This document shows, piece after piece, positions 8,780 through 17,589 of a stretch of DNA of 64,000 nt. The notes under the pieces are model-generated. The model saw only the letters and a program-made list of their open reading frames with translations, was not told the origin of the DNA and ran no database searches. Each line of letters opens with the position of its first letter. The first letter of the stretch is position 1. Both the position numbers and the translations under genes were made by a program. Source of the DNA: DASXUX01 sp036504595 (GTDB lineage: Bacteria > Planctomycetota > SZUA-567 > H5-PLA8); assembly GCA_036504595.1 (NCBI GenBank), contig DASXUX010000044.1, positions 68,114 to 132,113 of the forward strand. The letters run 5' to 3'.

Positions 8780-8891
8780 CGGGCGAGTGGGGATCTGGCT
8801 CACCGCTGCACCGCTCACCACGTACCAATCATGTGCTACCAACGCGCGTCGATGCCGCTACAATCCGCTTCCGGAATACGGGAACAGGGCT

Positions 8892-10148
8892 TTGCCGGAC
8901 GAACCGAACAATCAAGTTGAACGGACGACTTTCCGCTGTGAACTCTGGCGCGCTGCAGCCACAGGCGTCGTTGAAACTGCCGGCAGCACGTTCCTGTTCC
9001 TGATCGCCGTCGCGCACTTCCATGCAGGCGCCAACGCCAAGACTCTCATTGGCGCCGGTGGCAACTGCGGTCTGGTCCTCACGCCCCTTGTCGTCTTCCT
9101 GGTGGCTGCGCGAAATTGGCGCACCGCGCGCGCCGGCGCCGCGCTGTGCTTGATCGGCGCTCTGGGCTTCGCCGCTGCCGCCGCAGTCCCGACGCTGCCC
9201 GTCTTCGTCGGCGGCAGCATGCTCGCGCTGATCTGCTCCGCGTCCTTCGTTCCGTTGATGACGCAGATCTATCAGGAGAACTACCCGGAGGCCCGCCGCG
9301 GCCGGTTGTTCTCCAACGCAGTGATGGTCCGCATCGGGACTGTGATCGCCTTTGGTTATGCAGCCGGCGAACTGCTTCAGAAGAACATCGCCAACTTCCC
9401 CGTGCTGCTCGGAACCTTTTGCGCCTCGCTGCTGTTGGCGGCCGTCTGTCTGGCGCGCTGTCCTTCCCGTCCGCTGCCGCCGGAAGCGCGCACCAGCCCG
9501 TTTCAAGGACTGCGGCATGTCCGCAACGACGCCCTGTTCCGGCAAATGCTGATCTCATGGATGCTGATGGGCCTGGCCAACTTGATGATGGTCATGCTGC
9601 GCGTCGAATACATGGCCAACGCGAAATACGGCCCGGCGTTCAGCCCCCGCGAAATCGCCATGCTGACAATCCTCGTTCCCAACGTCGCGCGGATGATGCT
9701 CAGCCCCGTTTGGGGCCGCTTGTTCGACCGCATGAATTTCCTGACGATGCGCATCATCCTGAATGTCGGATTCGCCGTCGGCGCACTGGCATTCTTCGCG
9801 GGCCGAGACATGCCCGGCATGGTGCTGGGAGCGATTGTGCTGGGCATTTCGAACGCCGGCGGTGACGTGGCCTGGAGCCTGTGGGTGACGAAGCTGGCAA
9901 AACCCGAGCAGGTCGCCGAATATATGTCGGTGCATACGTTCCTGACCGGCCTGCGCGGAATCCTCGCGCCGGTGCTGGCCTTCGAATTGATCGAAGTGCT
10001 CTCGTTCCAATTCGTCAGCGGCATCGGAGCCGGCCTGATCCTCCTCGCGTCGCTGATCCTCATCCCCGAACTGCGCTCCGCTCGAGTGGCCGCTCGCGCC
10101 CCCAAACCGGAAGTCCCGGCGCCTTTGGCCGAAGAAGTCTCAGGCTAA
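8892..10148 (+). CDS. Major facilitator superfamily transporter
   Basis: About 418 residues and around ten to twelve hydrophobic segments, with the typical MFS layout. The open frame extends back to ATG 8787, but that part is poor, repeat-like coding; TTG 8892, preceded by AACAGGG, gives a better N-terminus. The loop motif NYPEARRGRLFSNAVMV between segments 4 and 5, and WGRLFDRMNFLTMRI in the middle loop, are MFS-like. Substrate cannot be read from sequence; the upstream GH20-like gene suggests a sugar or amino sugar. The stop codon is followed after 1 base by a heptamer array that is one arm of an inverted repeat. Confidence 0.8.
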   Translation: MPDEPNNQVERTTFRCELWRAAATGVVETAGSTFLFLIAVAHFHAGANAKTLIGAGGNCGLVLTPLVVFLVAARNWRTARAGAALCLIGALGFAAAAAVPTLPVFVGGSMLALICSASFVPLMTQIYQENYPEARRGRLFSNAVMVRIGTVIAFGYAAGELLQKNIANFPVLLGTFCASLLLAAVCLARCPSRPLPPEARTSPFQGLRHVRNDALFRQMLISWMLMGLANLMMVMLRVEYMANAKYGPAFSPREIAMLTILVPNVARMMLSPVWGRLFDRMNFLTMRIILNVGFAVGALAFFAGRDMPGMVLGAIVLGISNAGGDVAWSLWVTKLAKPEQVAEYMSVHTFLTGLRGILAPVLAFELIEVLSFQFVSGIGAGLILLASLILIPELRSARVAARAPKPEVPAPLAEEVSG

Positions 10149-10149
10149 A

Positions 10150-10302
10150 ATTCCGAAACTCGAAATTCGAAATCCGAAGGAAAAGGCAAACTGCAAAACC
10201 GCAAAACTGCAAAACGGATAACCAACTTGCCGCCGCACCCGGTTAGCAGTTTTCTGTTTGTCGTTTGTCCTTTTCCTTCAGATTTCGAATTTCGGATTTC
10301 CC
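10150..10302. repeat. Heptamer array within a long inverted repeat
   Basis: Units ATTCCGA, AACTCGA, AATTCGA, AATCCGA occupy 10150-10177, directly after the MFS stop codon. Bases 10161-10191 pair with 10264-10295 with about three mismatches or gaps. The inner part has an 8-base periodic CTGCAAAA/CCGCAAAA segment. The structure fills the spacer to the RDD gene. Confidence 0.85.
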
Positions 10303-10376
10303 TGTTTCAATTTGCGGTCGCAAATCCGCGCCGGTTGCGTCTATACTGAACACGGTCTGAAGGACGAGCAAAACGC

Positions 10377-11849
10377 ATGTCGATCCGGTTCTCCTGCACT
10401 TGCGGTGAAAAGCTGGTCGTGCCCGACGCGACGCGCGGCCGGAAGGCGTATTGCCTGAAGTGCAAGAAGACCATTCAAATCCCCGACGCATCGGAGGAAT
10501 TGCAAGCAGACAGCAGGCAGGAGGCAGGAGGTGGGAGCGACAACGCGGATGCGTGGACGCGGGGACGCGGAGACGCCGAGAAACGGAACGAAGCGTCGGC
10601 GCTCGCCACTGAGCAGCCCCTGAACATAGCGCCGCCGCCGCCAGCTACTGAAGCGCAAAGCGATGAACTGGCCGTCAGCGAATACGTGCCGGAGCCCGAG
10701 CCTGCGGCGGAGGTCATCGAACCCGCACCCGAGCCGGCCGACATCGCAGAGACATCCGCGACGGCGCCCGCCGAAGTTCTTCAAACCCCTGCGCCTTCGG
10801 AAGCAGGCCAAGTGCCACCAGCTAAAAGCGAAGAGCCTTCGGTCAGCGACGGGCCTCCTCTTAAGACCGAAGACGTTCCGGCCCGAGCCGTCGAGACTCC
10901 GCCGCGTTGCGAAAAAGTCCACGATGCCGATGGGAAGGAGTATTGGAAGCTGACGTGTTTCTGCGGCAAACACGTGCGCTCGCCCGCCTCCATTGACCAG
11001 CCCTACGGCCGATGCCCCAAATGCGGCCGGCGCATGAAACTGCCAGGGTACCTGCTCTCCGGCCGGCCGTTCCTCATCTCCGCTCGGCCGGGCCAAGGCC
11101 CGCTGGCGGCGCCTTCGCGAACCATCAAACTGAACGGCTCCGAGTCCAAAGGAAACACGCCGCCAACGGCCGCCCTGAACGAAGATGCAGCGGCACTTGC
11201 GACGGCGGAAAACGATATCAAGAAATACGAGACGCCCGTTCTTCAAAAGGCCGTCTCGGTGGACAAACCGGCCGGCGAGACGCCGCATGAGCCGGCGTAC
11301 GATGATACGATTCCGCTCCTGGCGGACGATGACGCGCCCGAACCGACTGACGTTGCTCGCGCCGCCGCCAGCACGGCCGCCGACCGCCTGCGTCCTCATC
11401 ACGCGGAAGACCACGGCTACGATGCCGGGCGGATCAGCGCCTGGCCGCTGGCAGGCAAGCTTTCGCGCGCGCTGGCGGCGTTTATCGATGTGACCTTCGC
11501 GACGACGCTGACTGGCACGATCGTCGCGCTGGCCAGCCACGACGTTCTCCCCGCGCTGTTCCTTTCCAAGGAGATGGTGCTGGCGCTGCTGGTGCTCTCC
11601 GGCGTGCTCAACGACGGCCTGATCCACGTGATCTGGGGCGGCAGCCTGGGCAAGAAACTGGTCGTGATCGTCACGCGCAACGCGTACGGTGAAGAACTGG
11701 GCGCGCTGCATCTGCTGATCCGCGCACTGCTGAAGTGGATGCTGATCCCCGGCTGGATATTAGGCCTGATCGACCCCAACGAACGCACTCTCCACGATTT
11801 GCTCTGCGGAACCTTGGTGCTGAAGGGGCGGACGCGGTCGAGGGGATAA
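10377..11849 (+). CDS. RDD-family membrane protein with two zinc-ribbon-like modules
   Basis: A 490-residue protein. Residues 1-45 form a small Cys module (FSCTCGEKLVVPD then YCLKCKK). A Pro/Ala/Glu-rich linker follows, then a second Cys module at about 195-225 (FCGKHVRSP then YGRCPKCGRRMKLP). After another linker comes an RDD domain at about 355-488 with three membrane segments: LSRALAAFIDVTFATTL, WGGSLGKKLV and a final IDPNERTLHDLLCGT. The first Asp and the GGSLGKK loop are RDD hallmarks. RDD proteins are poorly understood; some move ions or small molecules. The linker at 10505-10584 is built from a heptamer and an octamer array read in frame (see that entry). AAGGACGAG precedes the start. 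Confidence 0.85.
   Translation: MSIRFSCTCGEKLVVPDATRGRKAYCLKCKKTIQIPDASEELQADSRQEAGGGSDNADAWTRGRGDAEKRNEASALATEQPLNIAPPPPATEAQSDELAVSEYVPEPEPAAEVIEPAPEPADIAETSATAPAEVLQTPAPSEAGQVPPAKSEEPSVSDGPPLKTEDVPARAVETPPRCEKVHDADGKEYWKLTCFCGKHVRSPASIDQPYGRCPKCGRRMKLPGYLLSGRPFLISARPGQGPLAAPSRTIKLNGSESKGNTPPTAALNEDAAALATAENDIKKYETPVLQKAVSVDKPAGETPHEPAYDDTIPLLADDDAPEPTDVARAAASTAADRLRPHHAEDHGYDAGRISAWPLAGKLSRALAAFIDVTFATTLTGTIVALASHDVLPALFLSKEMVLALLVLSGVLNDGLIHVIWGGSLGKKLVVIVTRNAYGEELGALHLLIRALLKWMLIPGWILGLIDPNERTLHDLLCGTLVLKGRTRSRG
10505..10584. repeat. In-frame heptamer and octamer arrays inside the RDD gene
   Basis: Four 7-base units (AGCAGAC, AGCAGGC, AGGAGGC, AGGAGGT) at 10505-10532 and five 8-base units (GCGGATGC, GTGGACGC, GGGGACGC, GGAGACGC, CGAGAAAC) at 10545-10584. 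They encode part of the low-complexity linker. Confidence 0.8.
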
Positions 11850-11905
11850 AGCAGCACATTTCGCTGAATTGCATTTGGGCGCACTATAGCTAAAGGAGAA
11901 GCTTC

Positions 11906-12886
11906 ATGCTGAAGCTTTACGCAAGTCTCGCCTTCGTGTTTTTCGCAGTCGATGGACTTGCCGCCGAGTGGCTCCCTATCTCCGACACTGTCATCAAGAA
12001 ACTGGAGGATGCCGGGACAAAGCCGGCCTGGCCGGGCGGAACGGCGGGCGTCACCGTTGACCGCACGACAGGCGATGTGTACATGATCGTCTCCGGCCAG
12101 GGCTGCTGGAAAAGCTCCGACCAGGGCGCGTCGTTCGAACGCGTGGACGGCGGGAAAGTGGGCGGGCGCTGCGAAACGGGCTTCGCGCTGAACTTCGACC
12201 CGCAGGGCAAGCGCTTGGCGTGCTTCATGCTCGACGGCCCCAGCGCCCGGACGCTCGACGCGGGAAAAACCTGGGAACCGATGAACGACAAGAGCCGCGG
12301 GTTTGATTTTGCCGCCGTGGACTGGACGGCCGAAGTGCCCAAAGTTATGTGGGGCGTGCGGCACGAAAGCGGCGAGATCGGATTGCTCTCCGACGACGGC
12401 AAGACCTGGAAGGTGCTCGACAAGGGCTACAAAGCGTTCGGCGTTTTCGACGCGCAAACGCTCATCACCAGCAAAGGCCAGGGCCTTCTGCGCAGCACCG
12501 ACAACGCCGCGACATGGACGAAAGTCTGCGACACGAATCCCACCTCGCGCGTGATGGTGCTCTTCGGTGGCGCCGGCTACTGGAATACCAAAGAAGGCCT
12601 GCTCGTCAGCAAAGACAAAGGCGCGACGTGGTCGGTGCAAGGAACGGCCGTCGATGCCGTCTTTGGTCCGTACTTCGGCAAGGACGCGGAGAACATCGTC
12701 GTCGTCGGCAAGCCGGGCTTTCAAGAGACGACTGACGGCGGCAAAACGTGGAAAGTGGTTGCACCGCTTCCGCCGGGCGATTTTGGCGGCAACTGGTTCC
12801 CGAACTTCGCGTGGGACCCGGTTCACAACGTCTTCTATGCGTCCCGAATGGGAAAGCAGACGTTCAAGTTTGTGATTCAGAAATGA
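11906..12886 (+). CDS. Exported beta-propeller (BNR/sialidase-like) protein
   Basis: A 326-residue protein with a signal peptide (YASLAFVFFAVDGLA) and a strong ribosome binding site (AAAGGAG). It carries repeated propeller blades with the Asp-box pattern: CWKSSDQGASFE, SDDGKTWKVLD, STDNAATWTK, SKDKGATWSV and TTDGGKTWKV. This is the fold of sialidases and of Ycf48-like assembly factors, but the catalytic Arg triad of sialidases is not evident, so I do not assign an enzyme activity. The stop codon overlaps the ATG at 12883 of the PQQ-repeat gene, suggesting translational coupling if that start is used. Confidence 0.8.
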   Translation: MLKLYASLAFVFFAVDGLAAEWLPISDTVIKKLEDAGTKPAWPGGTAGVTVDRTTGDVYMIVSGQGCWKSSDQGASFERVDGGKVGGRCETGFALNFDPQGKRLACFMLDGPSARTLDAGKTWEPMNDKSRGFDFAAVDWTAEVPKVMWGVRHESGEIGLLSDDGKTWKVLDKGYKAFGVFDAQTLITSKGQGLLRSTDNAATWTKVCDTNPTSRVMVLFGGAGYWNTKEGLLVSKDKGATWSVQGTAVDAVFGPYFGKDAENIVVVGKPGFQETTDGGKTWKVVAPLPPGDFGGNWFPNFAWDPVHNVFYASRMGKQTFKFVIQK

Positions 12887-14655
12887 TCTCAGTTCTGCTC
12901 TTGCGCACGTGCCCTCTGCTGCCGGATAGTACCTATGGCAGCAGGAGGAGATTTGCCTTGCAACTGAAGTCCGATGCGCCCCACCCCGTTCGCTTGCGCC
13001 CTCGGCCGCTCCCTGACGGTCGCGGTTCTGATTCCCCCCGTCCCCCTGTCTCCGCGTTTTCCCGTCACCTTCTGTACCCCTTGCTAGTGCTGAACACGCT
13101 GGCGCTCCTTTCCGCCTCGTCCGCCGACTGGCCGCAGTGGGGCGGCACGCCCGCGCGCAACATGGTCTCGCTGGAAAGAAATCTGCCGGACTCCTGGAGC
13201 CCCGGGAAGAAAGACGATGCCACGGGCGAATTCGATCTGAAGACGGCCAAGAACGTGAAGTGGATTGCGCGGCTGGGCGAGACGACCTATAGCAACCCCG
13301 TTGTGGCCGGCGGGAAAGTCTTCATCGGCACCAACAACAAAAATCCACGAAACCCCAAAATCGCCGCTCGATCCAACGGCCCGAACGACACGGGCGACCG
13401 TGGCATCCTGATGTGCTTTGAGGAGGCGACCGGGAAATTTCTGTGGCAACTCGCCTGCCCCAAGCTGAAAGCCGGAAAAGCGTTCGACTGGGAAGACATC
13501 GGCATCTGCGCCTGTGCGGCGGTGGACGGCGAGCGCGTTTACATCGTGACCAATCGATGCGAGTTGCTTTGCCTCGACGTAAACGGAATGGCCAACGGCA
13601 ACGATGGTCCATTCAAGAACGAAGGGCAATACATCAAAGACCCGGACAAGCTGAAAGGCAAAGGCCCGGAGGAATTCGCGAGCCTTCCGGTCGATCCAAC
13701 AGACGCCGACATCATCTGGCGTCTGGACATGATGGATCAGCTTGGCGTCCTGCCGCACAACGCCGCGAATTGTTCCGTGCTGGTGGATGGCGACGTCGTT
13801 TATTGCGCGACCTCCAACGCCGCCGATTGGAGCCACATCACCGTTCCCGGCGCCAATGCGCCAAGCATCATCGCGGTCAATAAGCAGACCGGAGCGGTGC
13901 TGTGGGAAGATCAGCTTAATCTGGCGAAGGGCTCGCGCCCGGACTGCGGACTTCAGCGTCGCATCTTCCACGGCCAGTGGTCGTCGCCATCGCTGGGCGA
14001 AGTGAATGGCAAGAAGCAGCTCTATTTTGGCGGCGGCGATGGCTGCTGCTACGCGCTCGATCCGCAAACCGGCAAAACCCTCTGGTGGGCCGACTGCGTC
14101 CTGCCAGCGCACAAGAAGAACGATAACGGCTTCATTCCATACGACAGCGCCAACGGGCCCAGTGAGATCAACGCCACGCCTGTTTTGTACAAGAACCGCG
14201 TTTACGTCGCCAACGGCCAGGAACCTGAGGGCCAGCGCGCGGGCGTGGGCGTGCTGACGTGCCTGGATGCGACCAAAACGGGCGACACCACCAACACCGG
14301 CAAGCTGTGGGTCTACGACAAGATCAATCGTAGCAACGCGACGGTGTCGATCAGCGACGGTCTGCTTTACGTCGCGGATTTCTCCGGCTTCGTTCACTGC
14401 CTGGACGCCGAGACTGGAGCGGTGAAGTGGGTCCACGACAGCGGCGCGCACATCTGGGGTTCGACGCTTGTCGCCGACGGCAAAGTTTACTTCGGTAACG
14501 AAAGCAACGAGAGTTTCGTCATGCAAGCCGGCCCCGTGGCAAAGATCCTGAGCAAAGTGAACGTGGACACGCAACTCTGCGGCACGCCCGTCGCGGCCAA
14601 CGGCGTGCTGTACATCGCCGGGCAGACGCACCTGTTCGCCATCGAGAAAAGGTGA
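12883..14655 (+). CDS. PQQ-repeat beta-propeller protein, exported
   Basis: The mature part begins DWPQWGGTPARNMVS, the usual opening of PQQ-like propeller proteins of planctomycetes, and continues with blade motifs such as VVAGGKVFIGTN, GKFLWQLACP, IYIV-type strands, GAVLWEDQLN, GKTLWWADCV, VADGKVYFGN and VLYIAGQTHLF. Many such proteins bind no PQQ and act as periplasmic scaffolds or sugar binders. The start is unclear. ATG 12883 overlaps the previous stop codon, but the first 60 codons after it are made of repeats (13006-13065). A TTG at 13081 would begin right at the hydrophobic leader LLVLNTLALLSASSA but has no good ribosome binding site. Confidence 0.82.
   Translation: MISVLLLRTCPLLPDSTYGSRRRFALQLKSDAPHPVRLRPRPLPDGRGSDSPRPPVSAFSRHLLYPLLVLNTLALLSASSADWPQWGGTPARNMVSLERNLPDSWSPGKKDDATGEFDLKTAKNVKWIARLGETTYSNPVVAGGKVFIGTNNKNPRNPKIAARSNGPNDTGDRGILMCFEEATGKFLWQLACPKLKAGKAFDWEDIGICACAAVDGERVYIVTNRCELLCLDVNGMANGNDGPFKNEGQYIKDPDKLKGKGPEEFASLPVDPTDADIIWRLDMMDQLGVLPHNAANCSVLVDGDVVYCATSNAADWSHITVPGANAPSIIAVNKQTGAVLWEDQLNLAKGSRPDCGLQRRIFHGQWSSPSLGEVNGKKQLYFGGGDGCCYALDPQTGKTLWWADCVLPAHKKNDNGFIPYDSANGPSEINATPVLYKNRVYVANGQEPEGQRAGVGVLTCLDATKTGDTTNTGKLWVYDKINRSNATVSISDGLLYVADFSGFVHCLDAETGAVKWVHDSGAHIWGSTLVADGKVYFGNESNESFVMQAGPVAKILSKVNVDTQLCGTPVAANGVLYIAGQTHLFAIEKR
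13006..13065. repeat. Inverted REP-like copy plus octamer array in the PQQ gene leader
   Basis: 13006-13032 is the reverse complement of the CCGCGACC-family element, with one change. It is followed by four 8-base units ending in GT (CCCCCCGT, CCCCCTGT, CTCCGCGT, TTTCCCGT) at 13034-13065. In frame it reads as PLPDGRGSDS and similar. Confidence 0.8.
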
Positions 14656-14667
14656 CGTTCTATTCAC

Positions 14668-14691
14668 CGCAGAGACGCCGAGGCGCAGAGA
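14668..14691. repeat. Three-unit octamer array (CGCAGAGA)
   Basis: Units CGCAGAGA, CGCCGAGG, CGCAGAGA, lying between the PQQ stop codon and the GH29 start. Related words recur at 27445, 31453, 32648 and 41188. Confidence 0.8.
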
Positions 14692-14711
14692 ATGGCTTAG
14701 AGGAGGGGAAT

Positions 14712-16085
14712 ATGAAACGGATTGTCGCAAGCTTGGCGATCGTGGCCGCGGCTCTTTCGGCTGCGGAAAATGTCGATCTGACTAAGCGCGCCGAAGAACT
14801 CAAGTCGCTGAAGTGGGGCATGTTCATCTGCTGGTCGTTCAGCACGTTCTCCGGGAAAGAGTGGACGCCGGGGATTAAGGACGTCAGCTTCTTCAAAGCC
14901 ACCGGCTGTGACACCGATCAGTGGGCTCAGACGGCCAAAGACGCCGGCATGGGCTACATTCTCTTTCTGACCAAACACCACGACGGCTTTTGCCTGTGGG
15001 ACACGAAGACGACCGACCGCAAAGTGACCAAGGCGCCGCTCGGCCGCGATGTGCTCGCCGACCTGCGCAAGAGCTGCGATAAGTTCGGCATCAAGCTGGC
15101 GATTTATTTTTCCGAAGGCGATTGGAACTGGCCCGAAGCGGTGGACGGCGGCGGCGGGAAAGGCGGCCGCAATCCCGAGATGAAGAAAGCGCAGCTCAAA
15201 GAACTGCTCACGCAGTACGGCCCGGTTGAATACATCTGGTTTGATCACGCCGTCGGCGACGGCGGCCTCAACCATGTGGACACCGTCGCGTGGTGCCATG
15301 AGTGCCAACCCGGCACGCTGATCGGCTTCAACCACGGCGCGCCCGCCGGCGAAGTGAGCTTGCGCGAAGTCGGCAAGCCCGGTCCTCTCGGCGATCTGGT
15401 CGCTGCGTCTTACAACAAAGATAACGAAGCCAAGCACAAAGGCTATCTGCTCGCGGAATTCACATATCCGATTCTGCCCCCGCACCAGGGCGGAGCGATG
15501 TGGTTCTACTCGCTGCCCAAACACGACAATCTCTGCATGGCGCCCGAGAAGCTCTACAAGGATTACCTTGGCGCCGTGAAGTACGGGAACATTTTTTCGG
15601 CCGACGTCGGCCCGAATTATGAGGGCAAACTGCGCGAGATCGACGTGACCACGCTGCGCAAAGTCGGCGAAATGATCAAGAACCCGCCGCCGCTTCCACC
15701 ACCATCACTCTCCACTGGCAAGGCCGCGAAAGCGTCCAGCGAGTGGGGCGCGGGCTACGAAGCTGGCAAAGCGTGCGACGATGACGACAACACGCGCTGG
15801 GGCGCCGCAAAAGACGCGCGCAGCGGCTGGATAGAAGTGGATCTGGGCAAAGAAATGCAGGTCGGCCGCGCACTCATCAAGGAGCTCGGTTTCCACCGCA
15901 CGCAAGAATTCGCGATCGAATGCAAAGACGGCGAGAACTGGAAGGAACTGGCCAAAGGAACGACCATCGCCGGTGAAAAATGGGTGGAGTTCCCTGCCGT
16001 CAACGCGCGCTACGTTCGCCTGAACATTCTGAAAGCCAACGAAGTGCCCACGATCGAGGAGTTCCAGGTGTTCCGGCCGAAGTGA
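14712..16085 (+). CDS. Alpha-L-fucosidase-like GH29 protein with C-terminal F5/8C domain
   Basis: ATG 14712 follows AGAGGAGGGG and opens a signal peptide (IVASLAIVAAALSAAENV); 457 residues. The catalytic barrel begins KWGMFICWSFSTFSG and contains YILFLTKHHDGFCLWD, LGRDVLADLRKSC and EYIWFDHAVGD; the Asp of WFD is the expected GH29 nucleophile. Residues of about 335-457 form a discoidin (F5/8 type C, CBM32-like) domain ending in NARYVRLNILKANE. Such enzymes remove alpha-L-fucose from plant or algal glycans outside the cytoplasm, and the discoidin domain probably anchors them to the glycan. The acid/base residue cannot be placed with certainty, so fucosidase activity is inferred from family. A GH4 gene follows 85 bases downstream. 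Confidence 0.88.
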   Translation: MKRIVASLAIVAAALSAAENVDLTKRAEELKSLKWGMFICWSFSTFSGKEWTPGIKDVSFFKATGCDTDQWAQTAKDAGMGYILFLTKHHDGFCLWDTKTTDRKVTKAPLGRDVLADLRKSCDKFGIKLAIYFSEGDWNWPEAVDGGGGKGGRNPEMKKAQLKELLTQYGPVEYIWFDHAVGDGGLNHVDTVAWCHECQPGTLIGFNHGAPAGEVSLREVGKPGPLGDLVAASYNKDNEAKHKGYLLAEFTYPILPPHQGGAMWFYSLPKHDNLCMAPEKLYKDYLGAVKYGNIFSADVGPNYEGKLREIDVTTLRKVGEMIKNPPPLPPPSLSTGKAAKASSEWGAGYEAGKACDDDDNTRWGAAKDARSGWIEVDLGKEMQVGRALIKELGFHRTQEFAIECKDGENWKELAKGTTIAGEKWVEFPAVNARYVRLNILKANEVPTIEEFQVFRPK

Positions 16086-16170
16086 ACCCGTCGTGCGGGC
16101 GTCTCGCCCGCTGCTGTGCGAGCGTCAGGGCATTCACCAGACAACCAGACACCAACATAGAGGTACCTCG

Positions 16171-17466
16171 ATGGCCCGCACAAAACTCGCAATTATCGGC
16201 GCAGGCAGCTACGTCTTCGGGCCCAGCGTTTTGAACGACGCGCTGTTCGATCACAAGCTCAACGATATCGAGCTCGCTCTGATGGACGTAGATGGGCAAG
16301 TCGTTGAACTGCTGGCCGGCGTCGGCCGGCGCATGGCTCGCGAAGCCGGCGTCGATGCGGCGCTGAGCGCCCACACGAAACTGGACAGCGCGCTGGATGG
16401 CGCCGACTTCGTCATCTGCTGTGCCGCGCGCCAACTTCAAACTCGATTTGCGACCGACTGCCGGATCATCGAACGCTACGCGCCGGGACACTGCGCGACC
16501 GAATTCGGCGGCGTTTCGGGCATCAGCTACTCGCTGCGGCAGATCGCGCTGATTGAAGAAATTTGTTCCGCGATGAAGCGCCGCTGTCCGGACGCGTGGC
16601 TGCTGAACTCCGCGAACCCGCTCCCGCGCGTCTGCCAGGCCGCGCACGAACTGGGCATCCGCACGGTGGGTTTCTGCTCGGTGTCCATCAGTCTTTATGG
16701 AACGCTCTGGCGCGTGCTGACCGGTGACGAGACGCGCTATCCATTCGCGGAGGGACGCGAGAGCTGGCGCGCGGTCATGGCGGGCCTCAATCACTTCAGT
16801 TGGCTGCTGGCGCTGGTGGATCTCAACACCGGCAACGACTTGCTGACTGACTTGCGCACTGACCTTCTCGCGAAAGGCACAGGCGCGCCGCGAGTGGACA
16901 AGGAATTTCGTTCGACCGGCTACTTGCTGGCCGTGCCCGACAATCACTGCTGCGATTTTCTGGCGCCCGATGAAAACAGCCGGCCGCGCGCCGAGGCGTC
17001 GCACGGATCAGAAGATCAGCGCGCGGCACGCTTGGCTCTCCTGGGCGAAATCGCGCGTGGCGAGACGGGCTTCAGCGAGTTCCTTGCCAATCCGTCGTGG
17101 GAGCGGCCCATCGACCTGGTCGCGGCGCTCGCTTTTGACAAGCGCATGGAATTCTCATCGCTGAACCTGATCAACGACGGACAGATTCCGAATCTCCCTG
17201 CGAATGTTTTTGTCGAAACGCCGGCCGTCGCATCGCGCGACGGCATCGTTCCCGAAAAGCTTTCACTGCCGCAACCGATTCTCGAACACTGCACTCGAAC
17301 CGCGAAGGTGACGGACGCCATCGTGCGCGCCGCGTTGCAGCGCCGCTGCTCACTGGTTCATGAGGCCGCGCAGCTTGATCCGACGATCGTGGACAAAGCT
17401 GCCGGGATTCGGGCGCTAGATGAATGCCTGCGCGCACATGCCGACGTGCTGCCGCGCTACGAGTGA
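16171..17466 (+). CDS. GH4-family glycosidase (NAD-dependent), first of two
   Basis: ATG 16171 has GAGGT about 7 bases upstream and starts directly at the Rossmann fold (TKLAIIGAGSYVFGPS); 431 residues. GH4 hallmarks are the NAD-binding GAGS loop, VDGQVVELL after the second strand, WLLNSANPLPRVCQA, VGFCSVSISLYGTL (where a Cys often helps bind Mn) and MAGLNHFSWL (metal-binding His). GH4 enzymes use NAD and Mn to cleave alpha- or beta-glycosides by a redox-elimination route in the cytoplasm. Substrate is not predictable; alpha-galactoside or alpha-glucoside is usual for forms without 6-phosphate. It probably forms a carbohydrate operon with the GH29 gene upstream. Confidence 0.88.
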   Translation: MARTKLAIIGAGSYVFGPSVLNDALFDHKLNDIELALMDVDGQVVELLAGVGRRMAREAGVDAALSAHTKLDSALDGADFVICCAARQLQTRFATDCRIIERYAPGHCATEFGGVSGISYSLRQIALIEEICSAMKRRCPDAWLLNSANPLPRVCQAAHELGIRTVGFCSVSISLYGTLWRVLTGDETRYPFAEGRESWRAVMAGLNHFSWLLALVDLNTGNDLLTDLRTDLLAKGTGAPRVDKEFRSTGYLLAVPDNHCCDFLAPDENSRPRAEASHGSEDQRAARLALLGEIARGETGFSEFLANPSWERPIDLVAALAFDKRMEFSSLNLINDGQIPNLPANVFVETPAVASRDGIVPEKLSLPQPILEHCTRTAKVTDAIVRAALQRRCSLVHEAAQLDPTIVDKAAGIRALDECLRAHADVLPRYE

Positions 17467-17534
17467 GCAAGCCGGCCCGCTCTGCCGTGTCTTCGTGCGT
17501 GGATATGCCGCGCGTTGCTGCTACGATTCGCGAA

Positions 17535-17561
17535 ATCAAAACCGCGACCCTAAGGGAGCGG
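17535..17561 (+). repeat. REP-like element, CCGCGACC family, copy 2
   Basis: ATCAAAACCGCGACCC then TAAGGGAGCGG: the copy-1 element with one change in the core. It lies 28 bases before the GH81 start codon. Confidence 0.85.
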
Positions 17562-17589
17562 CGAACGTTGCCTTAAACCAGGAAACAAA

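Noticed and set aside
13084..14730. 548-codon minus-strand frame
   Set aside because: Opposite the PQQ-repeat gene, whose blade motifs are clear; composition is that of an antisense frame.
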